The notes: generated from the letters alone by a model not told the origin. A DNA stretch of 64,000 nt from Rhodococcus sp. KBS0724 (GCF_005938745.2 NZ_VCBX02000002.1:1-64000), one strand, 5' to 3'. Numbered from the stretch's first letter, positions 25,345-34,693 are shown. Numbers and translations: made by a program.

Positions 25345-25611
25345 TTGAATCGTCAAAAAGGTGTCGCTTTGGCCGCTGTCGCGGTTGCGGTTGTGCTCGT
25401 CGGTTCGTACTTTGCGCTCACCGATCGAGGCCAGGACCAAACACCTGGAACAACGAATCCTACGACGGTTCAGCAGTACGACGATGGTGCGCCCCAAACC
25501 TCGGAAGACTTCGAGAGAGATTCGAAAATGGGACGCAGCCCTGGGGAGACCCCGGTGCGAGGGTCGAATACCAACGAGGATCAGCCGGGCGAATACAGCG
25601 GAGGGTTCTAG
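25345..25611 (+). CDS. Small membrane-anchored or secreted hypothetical protein
   Basis: An 88-residue protein from TTG 25345 (GGAGG about 9-13 bases upstream; a longer ORF begins at 25330). It has one N-terminal hydrophobic helix (VALAAVAVAVVLVGSYFAL) after two basic residues, then a hydrophilic, disordered tail rich in Gly, Thr, Asp and Glu. Type II membrane topology with the tail outside is likely. No family recognised. A strong terminator hairpin follows 8 bp after the stop, supporting a real transcription unit. Confidence 0.55.
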   Translation: MNRQKGVALAAVAVAVVLVGSYFALTDRGQDQTPGTTNPTTVQQYDDGAPQTSEDFERDSKMGRSPGETPVRGSNTNEDQPGEYSGGF

Positions 25612-25618
25612 TGGCAGT

Positions 25619-25662
25619 GCCGGGATTTTGGTATCTATCTACAGGTAGGTACCAATCCCGGC
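25619..25662 (+). terminator. Terminator hairpin after the 25345-25611 gene
   Basis: GCCGGGATT (25619-25627) pairs with AATCCCGGC (25654-25662), and an inner GGTATCTA pairs with TAGGTACC with one mismatch, making a long stem around an 8-base loop. No long T-tract. Confidence 0.65.
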
Positions 25663-26006
25663 TGTGCCGAAACGGGTCCGGAGTGCCGGGGCGTGCTCGT
25701 CATCTTCGCGAGACGTCGAAAGAAAGCTTCTGATCGATGTATCAGTAACCGCCGATTGATGGACACGTGCAGCTTGATAGGAGAAAGCAATCAATTCCGA
25801 GTTGAGGGCGCACACGCACGTAGGAACTCTCGGAGTTGGTCTCGGATCTAGCGAACCACGCCTCGACCGCCGGCAGCTCGGGGTCGACTTAATGACGATG
25901 CTTCCAGCTGACGTGCAGTGGTCTTCTGAAAAATGCAGTCGTTTTCTGAAACTGACAGGCGGTACACAAAGAGCCTGGTAGCAGGCGGAAATGAAGGGGT
26001 CGGACC
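25663..26006. other. Intergenic region, no gene seen
   Basis: About 340 bp. Nothing recognisable. The repeated phrase TTTTCTGAAA/TCTGAAAA near 25925-25960 may be a short local repeat. Confidence 0.4.
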
Positions 26007-26303
26007 ATGATCGACATGATGGTGACTATCGCTGCAATCGCTTTGTTCGTCGGCCTGGCAGTCTTCGCGCTACCGGCGGCGCTACGCCAGCAACGTCAGA
26101 CTGACGTGTCACGAAAGGCTGTGCTCGACGTGCCGAAGCATCGGTTCGACGCGTACGACGAGCATCCCTCCCCTGGCAGACGCCGAGCTGGAAGTGCAAG
26201 CTCCGGCGCAGCGGGAAGCTTCCACAGTTTCAGCGGATTCGACAGCGGCACAGTCTCTTCCGATTGTGGAACGAGCGGCGGCGACGCCGGCGGTTGCAGC
26301 TAA
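26007..26303 (+). CDS. Small membrane protein with Gly/Ser/Cys-rich tail
   Basis: A 98-residue ORF from ATG 26007. One N-terminal membrane helix (residues 4-25, VTIAAIALFVGLAVFALPA) is followed by a basic stretch and a C-terminal Ser/Gly-rich tail with two Cys near the end (SSDCGTSGGDAGGCS). Such Cys/Gly tails are seen in small actinobacterial membrane proteins of unknown function. The convergent gene at 26309 ends 6 bp away. No ribosome site stronger than GAAGGGG about 17 bases upstream. Confidence 0.5.
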   Translation: MIDMMVTIAAIALFVGLAVFALPAALRQQRQTDVSRKAVLDVPKHRFDAYDEHPSPGRRRAGSASSGAAGSFHSFSGFDSGTVSSDCGTSGGDAGGCS

Positions 26304-26308
26304 GCAAG

Positions 26309-26614
26309 TTACGTTCGTACGGGAATCACCGGATCGATGTCTTTGACAGTGACTTCAACCTGTTCGTCGACTCCGAAATGTCCACCAGGTTCACCCTTGA
26401 CGATGAATGACACCCGAAGATTCCGCGCCAACCCCGCCTGAACGACGCGGCCGACTGACCCCGCCGGGATTCGTCTGCGCAGAATCCCGCCGAAATCCCC
26501 GCTGGCAACGACTTTGTCACCTATTTTCAGGGTGTTCACCTCGTTGTCCCCGTTCCGGATCAGTTCACTTTCCGCCTTGCGATCACTTCTGAACATCGCC
26601 GCAATTCGCGACAT
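26309..26614 (-). CDS. Hypothetical beta-rich small protein
   Basis: A 101-residue ORF, start ATG 26612-26614. A short N-terminal helix (MSRIAAMFRSDRKAES) precedes a beta-strand-rich domain, L-K-I-G-D-K-V-V-A-S-G-D-F-G-G then G-S-V-G-R-V-V-Q-A-G and R-V-S-F-I-V-K-G-E, with the feel of a small SH3/KOW-like barrel. No family is identified. The IS3 element begins 17-19 bp upstream of its start on the far side, so its promoter may have been replaced by IS sequence. Confidence 0.5.
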   Translation of the reverse strand: MSRIAAMFRSDRKAESELIRNGDNEVNTLKIGDKVVASGDFGGILRRRIPAGSVGRVVQAGLARNLRVSFIVKGEPGGHFGVDEQVEVTVKDIDPVIPVRT

Positions 26615-26630
26615 CAGTCCAACCCGCTGA

Positions 26631-28069
26631 AGTGGACTGGACCCCGATAGTTGGACACCGAATCTAGGTATCCTTCTTCAGGGAGTAGTTAGATGTACTC
26701 GAAAAGCACGTTAAGTCACATCGACGCCGTGTCGGCGCTCGAACTGTTCGAGGAAGGCTTCACTGCGAAGTCCGTCGCGTTGGCTCTTGACCTCGCCCCG
26801 AACCCTGTCCAAATGTTGTATCAACGATGGCAACTTCGGGGAGCAGGTGCGCTGGTGACGAGAGACCGCAGGCAGTACGATTTCGAGACCAAACTCGAGA
26901 TCGTGCGTCGCAACGTCAACGGAGAGTCCGGAAGGGCTCTGGCCGATGAGTACGACTTGCCCTCGCCCACAACGGTAGCGAACTGGACGGTCATTTACCG
27001 ACGTGACGGAGAAGACGGGTTGCGCCCGAAAAGGCGTGGCAGGCCTCCAACCGATCGCGGGGATTCCCCTTCGAAGAGCGAGCTCGAGACACTGCGTGCG
27101 GAGAACGAACGGCTTCGCGCTGAGGTCGCGTATCTGGGAAAATTGCGGGCCTTGAGGTCGCGGGAACGACGGGCGAAAGTTCGAGCTGTCGATGATCTCA
27201 AGGCGCAATTTCCGCTGGCACTCTTGCTGCAGATCGCGGACCTTCCCAGGTCGACGTTCTACGACCATCGGAATCGACTCCGTCACGCGGACCGGCATGC
27301 TGAGCTCAAAGAAGCCATTCGTGAGACCTTCGAAGATGCGAAGGGAGCCTACGGGCACCGACGTATCCTCGCTGTCCTGCGACGACAGGGGCGGAGGGTG
27401 TCGAAGAAAACCGTGCTCACACTGATGCGCACCCTCGGACTGCGGTGCCTGGTGCGTCGACGCAAACGGTACAACTCCTTCCGAGGCGAGGTCGGCGAGG
27501 CAGCCGACAACGTGTTGAACCGCCAGTTCGCGGCAGAGACTGCGCACACCAAGTGGGCCACGGACGTAACCGAGTTCAACATCGGCAGTTCCAAGGTCTA
27601 CCTTTCGCCCATCCTCGATCTCCATGACAACCGGATCATCTCAGCGACGGCGGGGCCCTCTCCGAGCGTGAAGATGGTCACCGACAGCCTCCGTATGGCA
27701 ATCGACACCCTCAACGCTGGCGAAAAGCCACTTGTCCACTCCGACCAAGGATTTCAGTACCGCCATACCCTCTGGAGGGACACGTTGCGCGAAGCAGGGC
27801 TCACCCAGTCAATGTCCCGCAAAGGCACGTGCCTCGATAACGCCGTCATGGAGGGATTCTTCAGCCACCTCAAGGAGGAATGGTTCCGCATCCAGAAACC
27901 CGGAACTCTCGACGAGTTTCACACGGGACTCACTGACTACCTGCGATGGTGGAACACCACCCGCATTCAACAGCGACTCGGCTACCTCAGCCCCGACGAG
28001 TACCGCGCCCAAACACCCGCCATCGCATAAGGTTCCATTAAGAGTCCAACTTTCGGGGACCACTCCACT
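26631..28069 (+). mobile_element. IS3-family (IS150-like) insertion sequence
   Basis: Inverted ends AGTGGAcTGGaCCCCGAtAG (from 26631) and AGTGGAgTGGtCCCCGAaAG (read inward from 28069), continuing as TTGGAC in both, enclose one transposase ORF. No target duplication is seen (left flank TGA, right flank ACT), which fits a rearrangement after insertion: an IS30 remnant starts directly at the right end. Confidence 0.85.
26693..28030 (+). CDS. IS3-family transposase, single fused ORF
   Basis: The 445-residue protein combines OrfA and OrfB functions in one frame. It has two N-terminal helix-turn-helix regions (about residues 5-45 and 60-105), a coiled coil (about 120-150), a helical HTH_21 region (RHAELKEAIRETFEDAKGAY) and the integrase core. 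DDE residues are in KWATDVTEFN, LVHSDQGFQY and DNAVMEGFFSHLKEEW. The C-terminal YLRWWNTTRIQQRLGYLSPD motif is classic for IS150-type elements. The frame is intact, so the element may be active. Confidence 0.94.
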   Translation: MYSKSTLSHIDAVSALELFEEGFTAKSVALALDLAPNPVQMLYQRWQLRGAGALVTRDRRQYDFETKLEIVRRNVNGESGRALADEYDLPSPTTVANWTVIYRRDGEDGLRPKRRGRPPTDRGDSPSKSELETLRAENERLRAEVAYLGKLRALRSRERRAKVRAVDDLKAQFPLALLLQIADLPRSTFYDHRNRLRHADRHAELKEAIRETFEDAKGAYGHRRILAVLRRQGRRVSKKTVLTLMRTLGLRCLVRRRKRYNSFRGEVGEAADNVLNRQFAAETAHTKWATDVTEFNIGSSKVYLSPILDLHDNRIISATAGPSPSVKMVTDSLRMAIDTLNAGEKPLVHSDQGFQYRHTLWRDTLREAGLTQSMSRKGTCLDNAVMEGFFSHLKEEWFRIQKPGTLDEFHTGLTDYLRWWNTTRIQQRLGYLSPDEYRAQTPAIA

Positions 28070-28070
28070 A

Positions 28071-28240
28071 CTGCGCCAATACTTCCCGCGCGGTACCGAC
28101 CTGGCAGCGCACAGCGTCGACAAACTCTTGGCCGTCGCGGAGGAACTCAACGACCGACCCCGGAAATCGCTCGACTGGGACACCCCTGCAGAGCGCCTGA
28201 GTGCTTTACTGGAAGTCTCGTAACCACGAGTGTTGCGACG
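28071..28240 (+). pseudogene. IS30-family transposase, C-terminal remnant with right end
   Basis: About 50 codons encode the IS30 C-terminus (YFPRGTDLAAHSVDKLLAVA, then R-P-R-K-S-L-D-W-D-T-P-A-E-R-L) to a stop at 28222. GTGTTGCGAC follows at about 28231-28240, the same end motif as the intact IS30 at 1.6-2.9 kb. The rest of the element is missing; the IS150-like element adjoins directly on the left. Confidence 0.8.
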
Positions 28241-28254
28241 ACTGCTGGAATCCA

Positions 28255-28434
28255 AGGCGTGGGATGTTCCGTGATATCCGTGACCCACAGCTTATTCGGC
28301 TCGTCGCGAGTGAACTTACGGTCCATGAGATCACTCGGAGTCGGAGTCTGATGCTTGGAACGCGCACGTTTGTTTCCCGGAAGTCCCTTCACACCAGCAG
28401 CTCTCATCAACAATTCGATGCAGCCGTGTCCCAC
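28255..28434 (-). pseudogene. IS3-family OrfB fragment
   Basis: The minus strand encodes G-H-G-C-I-E-L-L-M-R-A-A-G-V-K-G-L-P-G-N-K-R and NKLWVTDITEHPT, the segment of an IS3 OrfB reaching the first catalytic Asp. It ends exactly where the IS30 right end begins, so the IS30 inserted into this IS3 copy. Both outer parts are lost. Confidence 0.75.
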
Positions 28435-28439
28435 GGCAA

Positions 28440-30129
28440 TACCGGGATGGGACGGGGTTGCGGCGTTCGGGTAGTTGCAGGAGTTGGTCGTAGTGATCGA
28501 CCGTCGGCGCGGGCCGAGAATCGGCTGGCAGACCAGCGATGATCGCTGCCGGATCGGCGAGACGGCGTTGGGTCAGGCTGACAACGCGTTGCTCCCGGCC
28601 TGCGCGACGAGCAACGAGATGACGGCCTGAATCAGACCCACCCGCATCGACTTCCGATGATGCGTGGCGGCGGGCTTCGACCGCGACGACATCGGCGGTC
28701 ACTGCGCCCACGGTCAGCGCGGCTTCGATGCCCGCGATTACGTCATCGCTATCGATGGTGCGGTGCAGGAGTAGGACGTCGATGAGTTGGCGGGTTCCGC
28801 CGGCGTCACCGTCGGTTTTGCGGGCAGCCGCCCAGAACGCGTCATGAGCTGCGGTGAACGTCCCGTTCCTGCGAGCTGCGGCTAAAGCGCTCGCCCCTGG
28901 CAGGGCACCGGGTTTGGTGCGCAGTACTTCGAGATAGTGGTCGAGATTTCAGGCTCTGACCGCCCCGGGCGATAACCCGTTGATAGCGAGCGATCACCGC
29001 CCGGCCGTCGAAGACCACCACTTCCGATGCCCGCAACGACACCCGCAGTTGCCTGCCGATGAAATGTGCCGGGACAGAGTATTTCGCCATCCGCACCGTG
29101 ATCAACGCTGACCGATCGACTCGTGGTTCCAGCGACAATCCAGGATCGAACCCCTCGTTCGGGAGTGGCGCTAAGAGTGGCTTCTCGACTGCGAAATCAG
29201 CTCTGACGGTGCGGATCCGGTCGCCGATACGGCGGGCGTTGTCCGCCTCGTCCCAGATCCGGATCTTCTCGTTGAGCTCATCGAGCGAGTCGACAACAGG
29301 CATCGGGGACAATCGGTTTCGGCGGAACCGGCCCACCTCGCCCTCCACGCCGCCTTTCTCGTGCGCCCCGGAGATACCAGGCTGGCAGTAGAACGGGTCG
29401 AACCCAAAGTGCGAGCGGAACAGCACCCATCGCTGGTTCTCCACCCGCGCTCGGGATTGCCCGTAGATCACTTTTTGCACGGCGCTGGTGAGGTTGTCGT
29501 AGCGGATGTGACGGGTCACCGGCACCGCCGATCTCGTCGAACGCGGCGATATGGCCTTCGAGGAACGCTTCCTGCCCTTGCGTCGAATACACGCGGTGCA
29601 CGGATTTCCCCGAATGCGAGAGTCGGAAGGCGAACATGTGGCATTTCGTTTTCACCCCGGCCAAGATCACCCACACTTCACCGAAATCGACTTCCGCTTC
29701 GGCACCGGGTGCGTGTTCCTGCGGGACGAACACTTCGATGCGGCGTCCAGCTTCGACGTCGATCTGTGCTCGCCGGACCAGCACGTAGTCACGCACCGTC
29801 GAATACGAAAGGTGCTGAGCCCCATGTTCGTCGGCCAGTCTGGCGAGGATCCGGCGGGCGGTGTGGCGTTGTTTTCGTGGTGCGTCGATATCGGCGGTGA
29901 GCATGGCGTCGATATCGGCGGTGAGCATGGCGTCGATCGCGGCTTTGAACGGATCGAGTTTCGGGGAGCAGCGCACCGGAACTTTTCTCGGTGGCGGCTC
30001 CGCCTGTGCCAACGCCATCCGCACCGTTGCCCGGCCAACCTGGTGGCGGCGGGCCAACTGCCGGATCGAACACCCCTCGACCCGGGCATCACGTCGAATG
30101 CGGGCGAACAACTCCATCCGAGTCTCCAT
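28440..30129 (-). pseudogene. istA: IS21-family transposase IstA, frameshifted
   Basis: Starting at ATG 30129 the N-terminus reads METRMELFARIRRDARVEG with a helix-turn-helix, then the integrase core (AEAEVDFGEVW with the first Asp). A frameshift near 29520 moves to the frame with PVTRHIRYDNLTSAVQ and SGAHEKGGVEGEVGRFRRNR (catalytic Glu region). A second near 28950 (in GGQSLK.. where GGQSLNLDHYLEVL is expected) moves to the C-terminal frame ending at about 28440. A 24-base tandem duplication at about 29884-29931 repeats the residues MLTADIDA. The partner istB is absent. The gene is dead. Confidence 0.85.
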
Positions 30130-30186
30130 CACTGCCCTCCAGCAGTTGCTGGCATCCGAACAAGCCAGATGCCACAACACTGAGGT

Positions 30187-30274
30187 GGGCTCAGCTCAAA
30201 CCGTCATCATCGGTCCGGCGAGTCGCAGATGGGTCTGGGACTGGCCGTCACGGTGGTCTCGACTCAAGCTGTCA
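30187..30274 (-). repeat. IS21 terminal repeats
   Basis: Two 20-bp related sequences in the same orientation at 30274-30255 and 30206-30187 (TGACrGyTTGAG..GAGmCC), the likely transposase-binding sites of the IS21 end. Confidence 0.65.
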
Positions 30275-30329
30275 TAAACAGGACACCTCTACCCGAATCG
30301 AGACCGAAGGCCAACTCGAACGGTCGCGA

Positions 30330-31913
30330 CTACCCATTATTTACCCAGAGATCCTCGGGGAGAGGCGATCCCAGAGTGTACATTTCGACACCCCGAACAT
30401 TCTTTCCGTATATAACGGCAGGAGCCGCGCGGGTGTACCACACTCCGGGTATCACTGCATTGATTCGGTTCTGGACCTCGGTGTACGCCTCAAGTCGCTC
30501 GGCGTCTGTCGTGGCGGTCCGACCCTTGTCCAAGGCTGCATCCAACTCCGGATCACTGACGCCCATCTGATTACCTGTCGACGTCGAATGGAATGCGGTC
30601 CAGAGTGCGAAGTCGGGCCCCTGAACGATCGCGGCCGAGATCGTCAAGTCGAAGTCACCGGTCATCGTTGCCCTTGTAGCGCCGACAATATCGCGCACGT
30701 CGACCTTGACCTCGATGTTCTCGTACGCACTAAGCTGGGCCTGGACGGCCTCTGCCAGCATGCGCGAATCGCTTGTGGGGTACGCCATAAAGGTGGCCAC
30801 AATCGGTTTACCTTCAGCCGCCAGTTCATTGAACAGTCGCTGAGCCTCTTCGCGGTTCGCGTTCTGGAGCGGTATGTCGCGGTAGTAAGCCGACTCCTCG
30901 TTGAAGAGGGTCTGCGGAACCTCATTTTGTCCGGAGAAGACTATCGTATTCAAAATCTCTGTGTCCAAGGCCATTTGGACAGCACGACGCGCCCGGACAT
31001 CATCGAAAGGGCGTCGCTGATGGTTCATTGCGATGATCTGGCCACCACCGGTGGGAACGACCTCGTAACCCAAACCCTGGGCGTCGGCCTGGTTGATGGT
31101 GTTCATCGATGACTCCGAAGCGAGATCTGCGCCCCCTGTCGCCACTGCATTGAGGCGCTGACTCGCGTCGTGGACGGTGCGGATGGTCAAGCTATCGAGA
31201 TACGGTTTGGGTGCATCCCAGTAGCCCGGGTTCTTCTCAAGTTCGATCTCGCCTTGGCGAGTCCATCTGGTTAGCTTGAAAGGCCCGGCCCCGACCGGGC
31301 TGTCTGAGTAGGACTGCACGCCCTTCTCGAGCGCGGTGGGCGAAGCAATCCAATTCATCGACGAGGCAACCACGGTCTCGGCAAACTGTGGGTTCGGCGA
31401 AACCAGAGTCGCCCGCATGACATCGGGTAATACTACCTCGGTGTTCGCGACCAGGACCGCGTAACGTGTCGAATTCGATCCGAGCGAGGGGTCTTTGAGC
31501 CTGTCCCAGTTGACCTTGACCGCAGCCGCATCCAGCGGGGTGCCGTCGGTAAACATCAGCCCCGGACGCAAAGTCAGATCGAAGGTCTTTCCACCATCAG
31601 TGGTAACGAAACCCGTAGCCATCTTGTACTGAGTGTCCAACGTGGCACTGTCGTTGGTAATGAGAGTCCCGTACAGCGCATTGCCGAGCGTGGCCATATG
31701 CGCCCAGGTATTGGAAAGTGCTGCGGGATCAAGAGATTGGGGTTCGGCGTGTTGGAGAACCTGAGCCGTTCCCCCCGCAATCGGTTCACCCTCTTCAGAG
31801 GGCGCACCGCCCGATGCAGTCTCGCTTCCGCCCCCACAGGCAGCTACAAGCATCAGTACGGTCACGGAGAGGACTGCGAACCTTAATCTCGGCATGCGAA
31901 CATGGTGGGACAT
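30330..31913 (-). CDS. ABC transporter substrate-binding lipoprotein (SBP_bac_5 family), orphan
   Basis: The 527-residue protein has a lipoprotein signal (VLSVTVLMLVAAC, lipid-modified Cys26) followed by a Gly/Ser linker and a peptide/nickel-type solute-binding domain. Landmarks are G-G-T-A-Q-V-L-Q-H-A-E-P-Q-S-L-D-P, LRPGLMFTDGTPLDAAAVKV, GAGPFKLTRWTRQGEIELEK and N-P-G-Y-W-D-A-P-K-P. These deliver di/oligopeptides, opines or other hydrophobic or cyclic compounds to an ABC permease. No permease or ATPase genes are nearby. A close paralogue lies at 52455-54026; the two share many identical blocks (FTDGTPLDAAAVK, MNWIASPTAL, YWDAPKPYLDSLT). Its position in the catabolic island suggests uptake or sensing of the pathway substrate. 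Confidence 0.9.
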   Translation of the reverse strand: MSHHVRMPRLRFAVLSVTVLMLVAACGGGSETASGGAPSEEGEPIAGGTAQVLQHAEPQSLDPAALSNTWAHMATLGNALYGTLITNDSATLDTQYKMATGFVTTDGGKTFDLTLRPGLMFTDGTPLDAAAVKVNWDRLKDPSLGSNSTRYAVLVANTEVVLPDVMRATLVSPNPQFAETVVASSMNWIASPTALEKGVQSYSDSPVGAGPFKLTRWTRQGEIELEKNPGYWDAPKPYLDSLTIRTVHDASQRLNAVATGGADLASESSMNTINQADAQGLGYEVVPTGGGQIIAMNHQRRPFDDVRARRAVQMALDTEILNTIVFSGQNEVPQTLFNEESAYYRDIPLQNANREEAQRLFNELAAEGKPIVATFMAYPTSDSRMLAEAVQAQLSAYENIEVKVDVRDIVGATRATMTGDFDLTISAAIVQGPDFALWTAFHSTSTGNQMGVSDPELDAALDKGRTATTDAERLEAYTEVQNRINAVIPGVWYTRAAPAVIYGKNVRGVEMYTLGSPLPEDLWVNNG

Positions 31914-32158
31914 GGGAAGCCTTTCATAGGGGGTGGCCGGATGGGCTAAATGCTTGGAGGCGATCTGGAGGCGAGGAGGCGAACAATCTTGCGTGCCCCA
32001 AGAAGGTGTGGAACATCCGACGCGCCAACAACTTAGCGATGCACGGAATCAGTTGAAGTGAGCTACACCACCATATGCTTGGGCGCGCATTCAAGACAAG
32101 CGTTGGAACTATCGGATCTCATTCAGACGAATTTCGTTCCCGTACAAAGACTTACGTA

Positions 32159-32785
32159 CTACGGCGTTCCACCGAGAGCGCGAAGGCAGAAATTCCACAA
32201 GCGCTCCTCTGCATCATCGTGTTCCACTGGGGCATAGGCCCAGTAGTGATACACCGTCCGCACGAGCTCGGCAATGAACCAGGCGTCGCTCTCTGCTGCG
32301 GTGGTGGTTAACTGCCCGCGGTCCCTCGCGGATCGAATCTCTTTGTGCAACAGGTCAACAAAGGGTTTGTCGGCCATGGCGAGCTCCGCGGGGTACAACC
32401 GATGGAGCCTCCAGTGGGTAGTTATGACAAACCGGGCGAGCGCGTCGCGGCGAGGATCTTCCCCCAGCGTGCCCAAAATGTGTCCGGCGTAGAAGCGGAG
32501 CCTGTCCAACGGATCGTCGAACTCAGCAGCTGCCTCCTCCCACAGCGCGCAGGCGGTTTTCATCTCATTACTAATCACCGCAAGCAGTAGTTCGTCCTTG
32601 CTCGTGAAATAGCGGTAGAAGGTCTGGAGCGCGACACCGGCTTCCTTAATGAGTTCCTGCGTCGTGAACGTGTCACCTTTTTTCTCGATGAGACACTGAG
32701 CAGCCTCGAGAATGGACCGCACTTGGTCAGCCGCACGACTCCGCGATCGCTGGACCGCAGACGACCTCTCCTCAGCTCGGGACAT
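32159..32785 (-). CDS. TetR-family transcriptional regulator
   Basis: A 208-residue protein from ATG 32783-32785 (MSRAEERSSAVQRSRSRAAD); the longer ORF adds 25 unlikely residues. The N-terminal helix-turn-helix is clear: Q-V-R-S-I-L-E-A-A-Q-C-L-I then FTTQELIKEAGVALQTFYRY, F-T-S-K-D-E-L-L-L-A-V. The C-terminal ligand domain (about 75-205) has a WRLHRLYPAELA segment and a late YHYWAYAP motif. The protein resembles the TetR at 45981-46709 (both have GVALQT and a C-terminal W-x-F-C segment), so they may bind related sites such as the ATTCTC/GAGAAT dyads. It lies between the binding-protein gene and the APH gene. Confidence 0.88.
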   Translation of the reverse strand: MSRAEERSSAVQRSRSRAADQVRSILEAAQCLIEKKGDTFTTQELIKEAGVALQTFYRYFTSKDELLLAVISNEMKTACALWEEAAAEFDDPLDRLRFYAGHILGTLGEDPRRDALARFVITTHWRLHRLYPAELAMADKPFVDLLHKEIRSARDRGQLTTTAAESDAWFIAELVRTVYHYWAYAPVEHDDAEERLWNFCLRALGGTP

Positions 32786-32961
32786 GCTGCGAATTCTAGC
32801 CTGCGGCCGCGTCTGCAGGCCCATTGAAGGAGTCCGCCACCCCATCAGCCCACTCAGCACCGCAACGCCTCAACGAAGAGCGTTGGCCCGCACCAGTCTT
32901 ACACCACTTCAATGCGGAGTGATATGAGATGGCTGCAGACCACTTGTGGCTCTATACCCTT

Positions 32962-34041
32962 TCACAGTGGTGCCAAATACTTTTCAGGCGATAGCGCGTC
33001 GTGGTCAGCAACAGCCGTGCCGAGGCGGTGAAGCAGGATCTCGATGAGTGTCGGGTCAACCTTGGTTGTGATCCCCCAAAGAAATAGCCCACGCAGTATC
33101 CCTCGACTAAGTGCTCGCCAGGCCACATCCCGCGATGGAGGAGTGACGCCATGGGACGCCAGACAATCGAGGTAGTGCCACAGGAGATCCTTCTCGCTGC
33201 TGCGACGGTCCTCCACGGTCAACGCAGTGCCGATGTGTGTACCGACATCGAGATACCACATTCCACGCTGTACGAGTTGCCAGTCGACCAGATTCAATGC
33301 CCCCGAGGGATCCAGGAACGTGTTCCCGATGTGGGCATCGCCATGAATTACGCACCACTCTGAAGATGCTTGCTCAGCTTCGATGGTGGTGACCAGCGAA
33401 CTGTACGCGCTAGTAAGGCGGGGCGCATCGCTGACCTCATCCGGAACCCGCCGACCGTTGGGGCCGTGGAAATTGGCATCTATCCGAGCGGTGATCGCAT
33501 CATCGCCCCAGGCCCGCAGTGCACCCGCCAAATTCGAGTCCAGCCAGTGTTTGTCGGCCCATTTCGGATTGCCCCACGTCGAGGCATGCAGTTTGGCGAA
33601 CTGACTCAGGCTATCGGCCGCCCGGTCTGGGGTGATGTGACTGGCGGCGTCCAAGAAAGAGCCTCCGTCCGCCACGATATCCTCGGTCACCACGACGCCG
33701 TGACGGGCTTCGGTGTCGAAGTCGGCGAACACGCTCCTTAGCGTTCGCACACCACTTTCCGCCGCGAGGTCCCGATAAAAATAGGCCTCTCGCTCCCCCA
33801 CGAACCGGGCCTCGCGGCCCTGTTCGTTGAAGTATCCCTTTACGCACAACCTAGGCGACAGCCCCTCGGGGATCTCCCCGTCGCACACGATCGTGAAGCG
33901 CGCATTGGTCGATACCCGATCCACGATCGGACCCGGAATCACTTCACGGACGGCAACTCCCGGAAAACTGGGTTGCAAGGCGGTGGTCAACCATTGCGGC
34001 GATAGCGCTTCTTCGAGCGTGTCGGGGACCCTTGCTTTCAT
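32962..34041 (-). CDS. Phosphotransferase, aminoglycoside/choline-kinase-like (APH family)
   Basis: A 359-residue protein from ATG 34039-34041 (MKARVPDTLEEALSPQWLTT). It has the kinase-like fold: nucleotide strand R-V-S-T-N-A-R-F-T-I-V, lysine in LCVKGYFNEQG, E-R-E-A-Y-F-Y-R-D-L, the catalytic Brenner motif CVIHGDAHIGNTFLD and the metal motif LNLVDWQLVQRG. Such APH-like proteins are frequent in Rhodococcus and Mycobacterium steroid and terpene clusters, where they may phosphorylate small alcohols; antibiotic resistance is less likely. A rearranged, dead homologue lies at 46.8-47.3 kb. It is divergent from the ferredoxin/P450 genes with a shared dyad at 34136-34161. Confidence 0.85.
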   Translation of the reverse strand: MKARVPDTLEEALSPQWLTTALQPSFPGVAVREVIPGPIVDRVSTNARFTIVCDGEIPEGLSPRLCVKGYFNEQGREARFVGEREAYFYRDLAAESGVRTLRSVFADFDTEARHGVVVTEDIVADGGSFLDAASHITPDRAADSLSQFAKLHASTWGNPKWADKHWLDSNLAGALRAWGDDAITARIDANFHGPNGRRVPDEVSDAPRLTSAYSSLVTTIEAEQASSEWCVIHGDAHIGNTFLDPSGALNLVDWQLVQRGMWYLDVGTHIGTALTVEDRRSSEKDLLWHYLDCLASHGVTPPSRDVAWRALSRGILRGLFLWGITTKVDPTLIEILLHRLGTAVADHDALSPEKYLAPL

Positions 34042-34135
34042 GACCGAACCGACTTCGCGCGTGCGCTCACTGTCCACGCAGCTCCAAGCGATTCCAATTC
34101 ACAATCATTAACTCCCATGCATGGGGTAGAACGTT

Positions 34136-34161
34136 GTATTCTCATAATGAGAATGTAATAC
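34136..34161. promoter_or_regulatory. Operator-like dyad between APH and ferredoxin/P450 genes
   Basis: ATTCTCAT-A-ATGAGAAT (34138-34154) is an almost perfect 17-bp palindrome. On the minus strand it reads GTATTACATTCTCATTATGA, whose first 13 bases recur at 49237-49249 before the cupin operon. Probably a regulator-binding site. Confidence 0.55.
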
Positions 34162-34366
34162 TCGTTGAGCCGATACTCCAAGGATTTTCGAAACTTGATG
34201 GGAAAGTCGGCCCCGAACCGGGCTGCCGCTTCATGACGTCTGCAGACGCGGTTCAGCCCCTCGGCCCTACTCCACAACGCTCCGGCCATCGACTACAACC
34301 AGGTACGCGCGCCCGATTCGGCAGTGGCAGCTACCGAAATGGCAATGCCGCTCGAGAGGACACCAA

Positions 34367-34579
34367 TTGACGCCATCACAGAAGAGACTGCATGTGGACC
34401 CTCACGCATGCGAAGCTCACGCGCTGTGTGTCGAGATCGCGCCAGAGATCTTCGAACTCAGCGACGCCGACGATGTCGCCACGTGCGATGACAATCCTCC
34501 GGAATCCAAGATAACGCAGGTTCGAGCCGCCATTGGGGGGTGCCCACGTCAGGCCATCAGCTGGATTGAAAAATGTTGA
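34367..34579 (+). CDS. [3Fe-4S]-type ferredoxin
   Basis: A 70-residue protein from TTG 34367 (GAGGAC upstream). Cluster ligands lie in ACEAHALCVEIAPEIFEL and the late GGCPRQAI: the motif is C-x2-H-x2-C...C-P, in which His replaces the Cys of a 4Fe-4S site, typical of P450-partner ferredoxins in actinomycetes. It passes single electrons from a ferredoxin reductase (none encoded here) to the P450 whose gene starts 115 bp downstream. Probably the first gene of the ferredoxin-P450-SDR operon. Confidence 0.9.
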   Translation: MTPSQKRLHVDPHACEAHALCVEIAPEIFELSDADDVATCDDNPPESKITQVRAAIGGCPRQAISWIEKC

Positions 34580-34693
34580 GAGCCAACATACCTCCATCCC
34601 CAATCTCATGTTCAACATCTTTGCCCCGCAACCAGACCCCGGGCCAGAGCAATGCCGGCCCCGGTTTCCCAAACTCGAAGGGACGCAAATCTC

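Larger units (their letters stand above)
28440..30274 (-). mobile_element. Truncated IS21-family element
   Basis: One end is preserved at 30274, where TGACAGCTTGAGTCGAGACC reads inward on the minus strand. A related internal copy, TGACGGTTTGAGCTGAGCCC, spans 30206-30187. Multiple terminal repeats of this kind are typical of IS21. The other end and istB are lost to the adjacent IS3/IS30 remnants. Confidence 0.75.
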
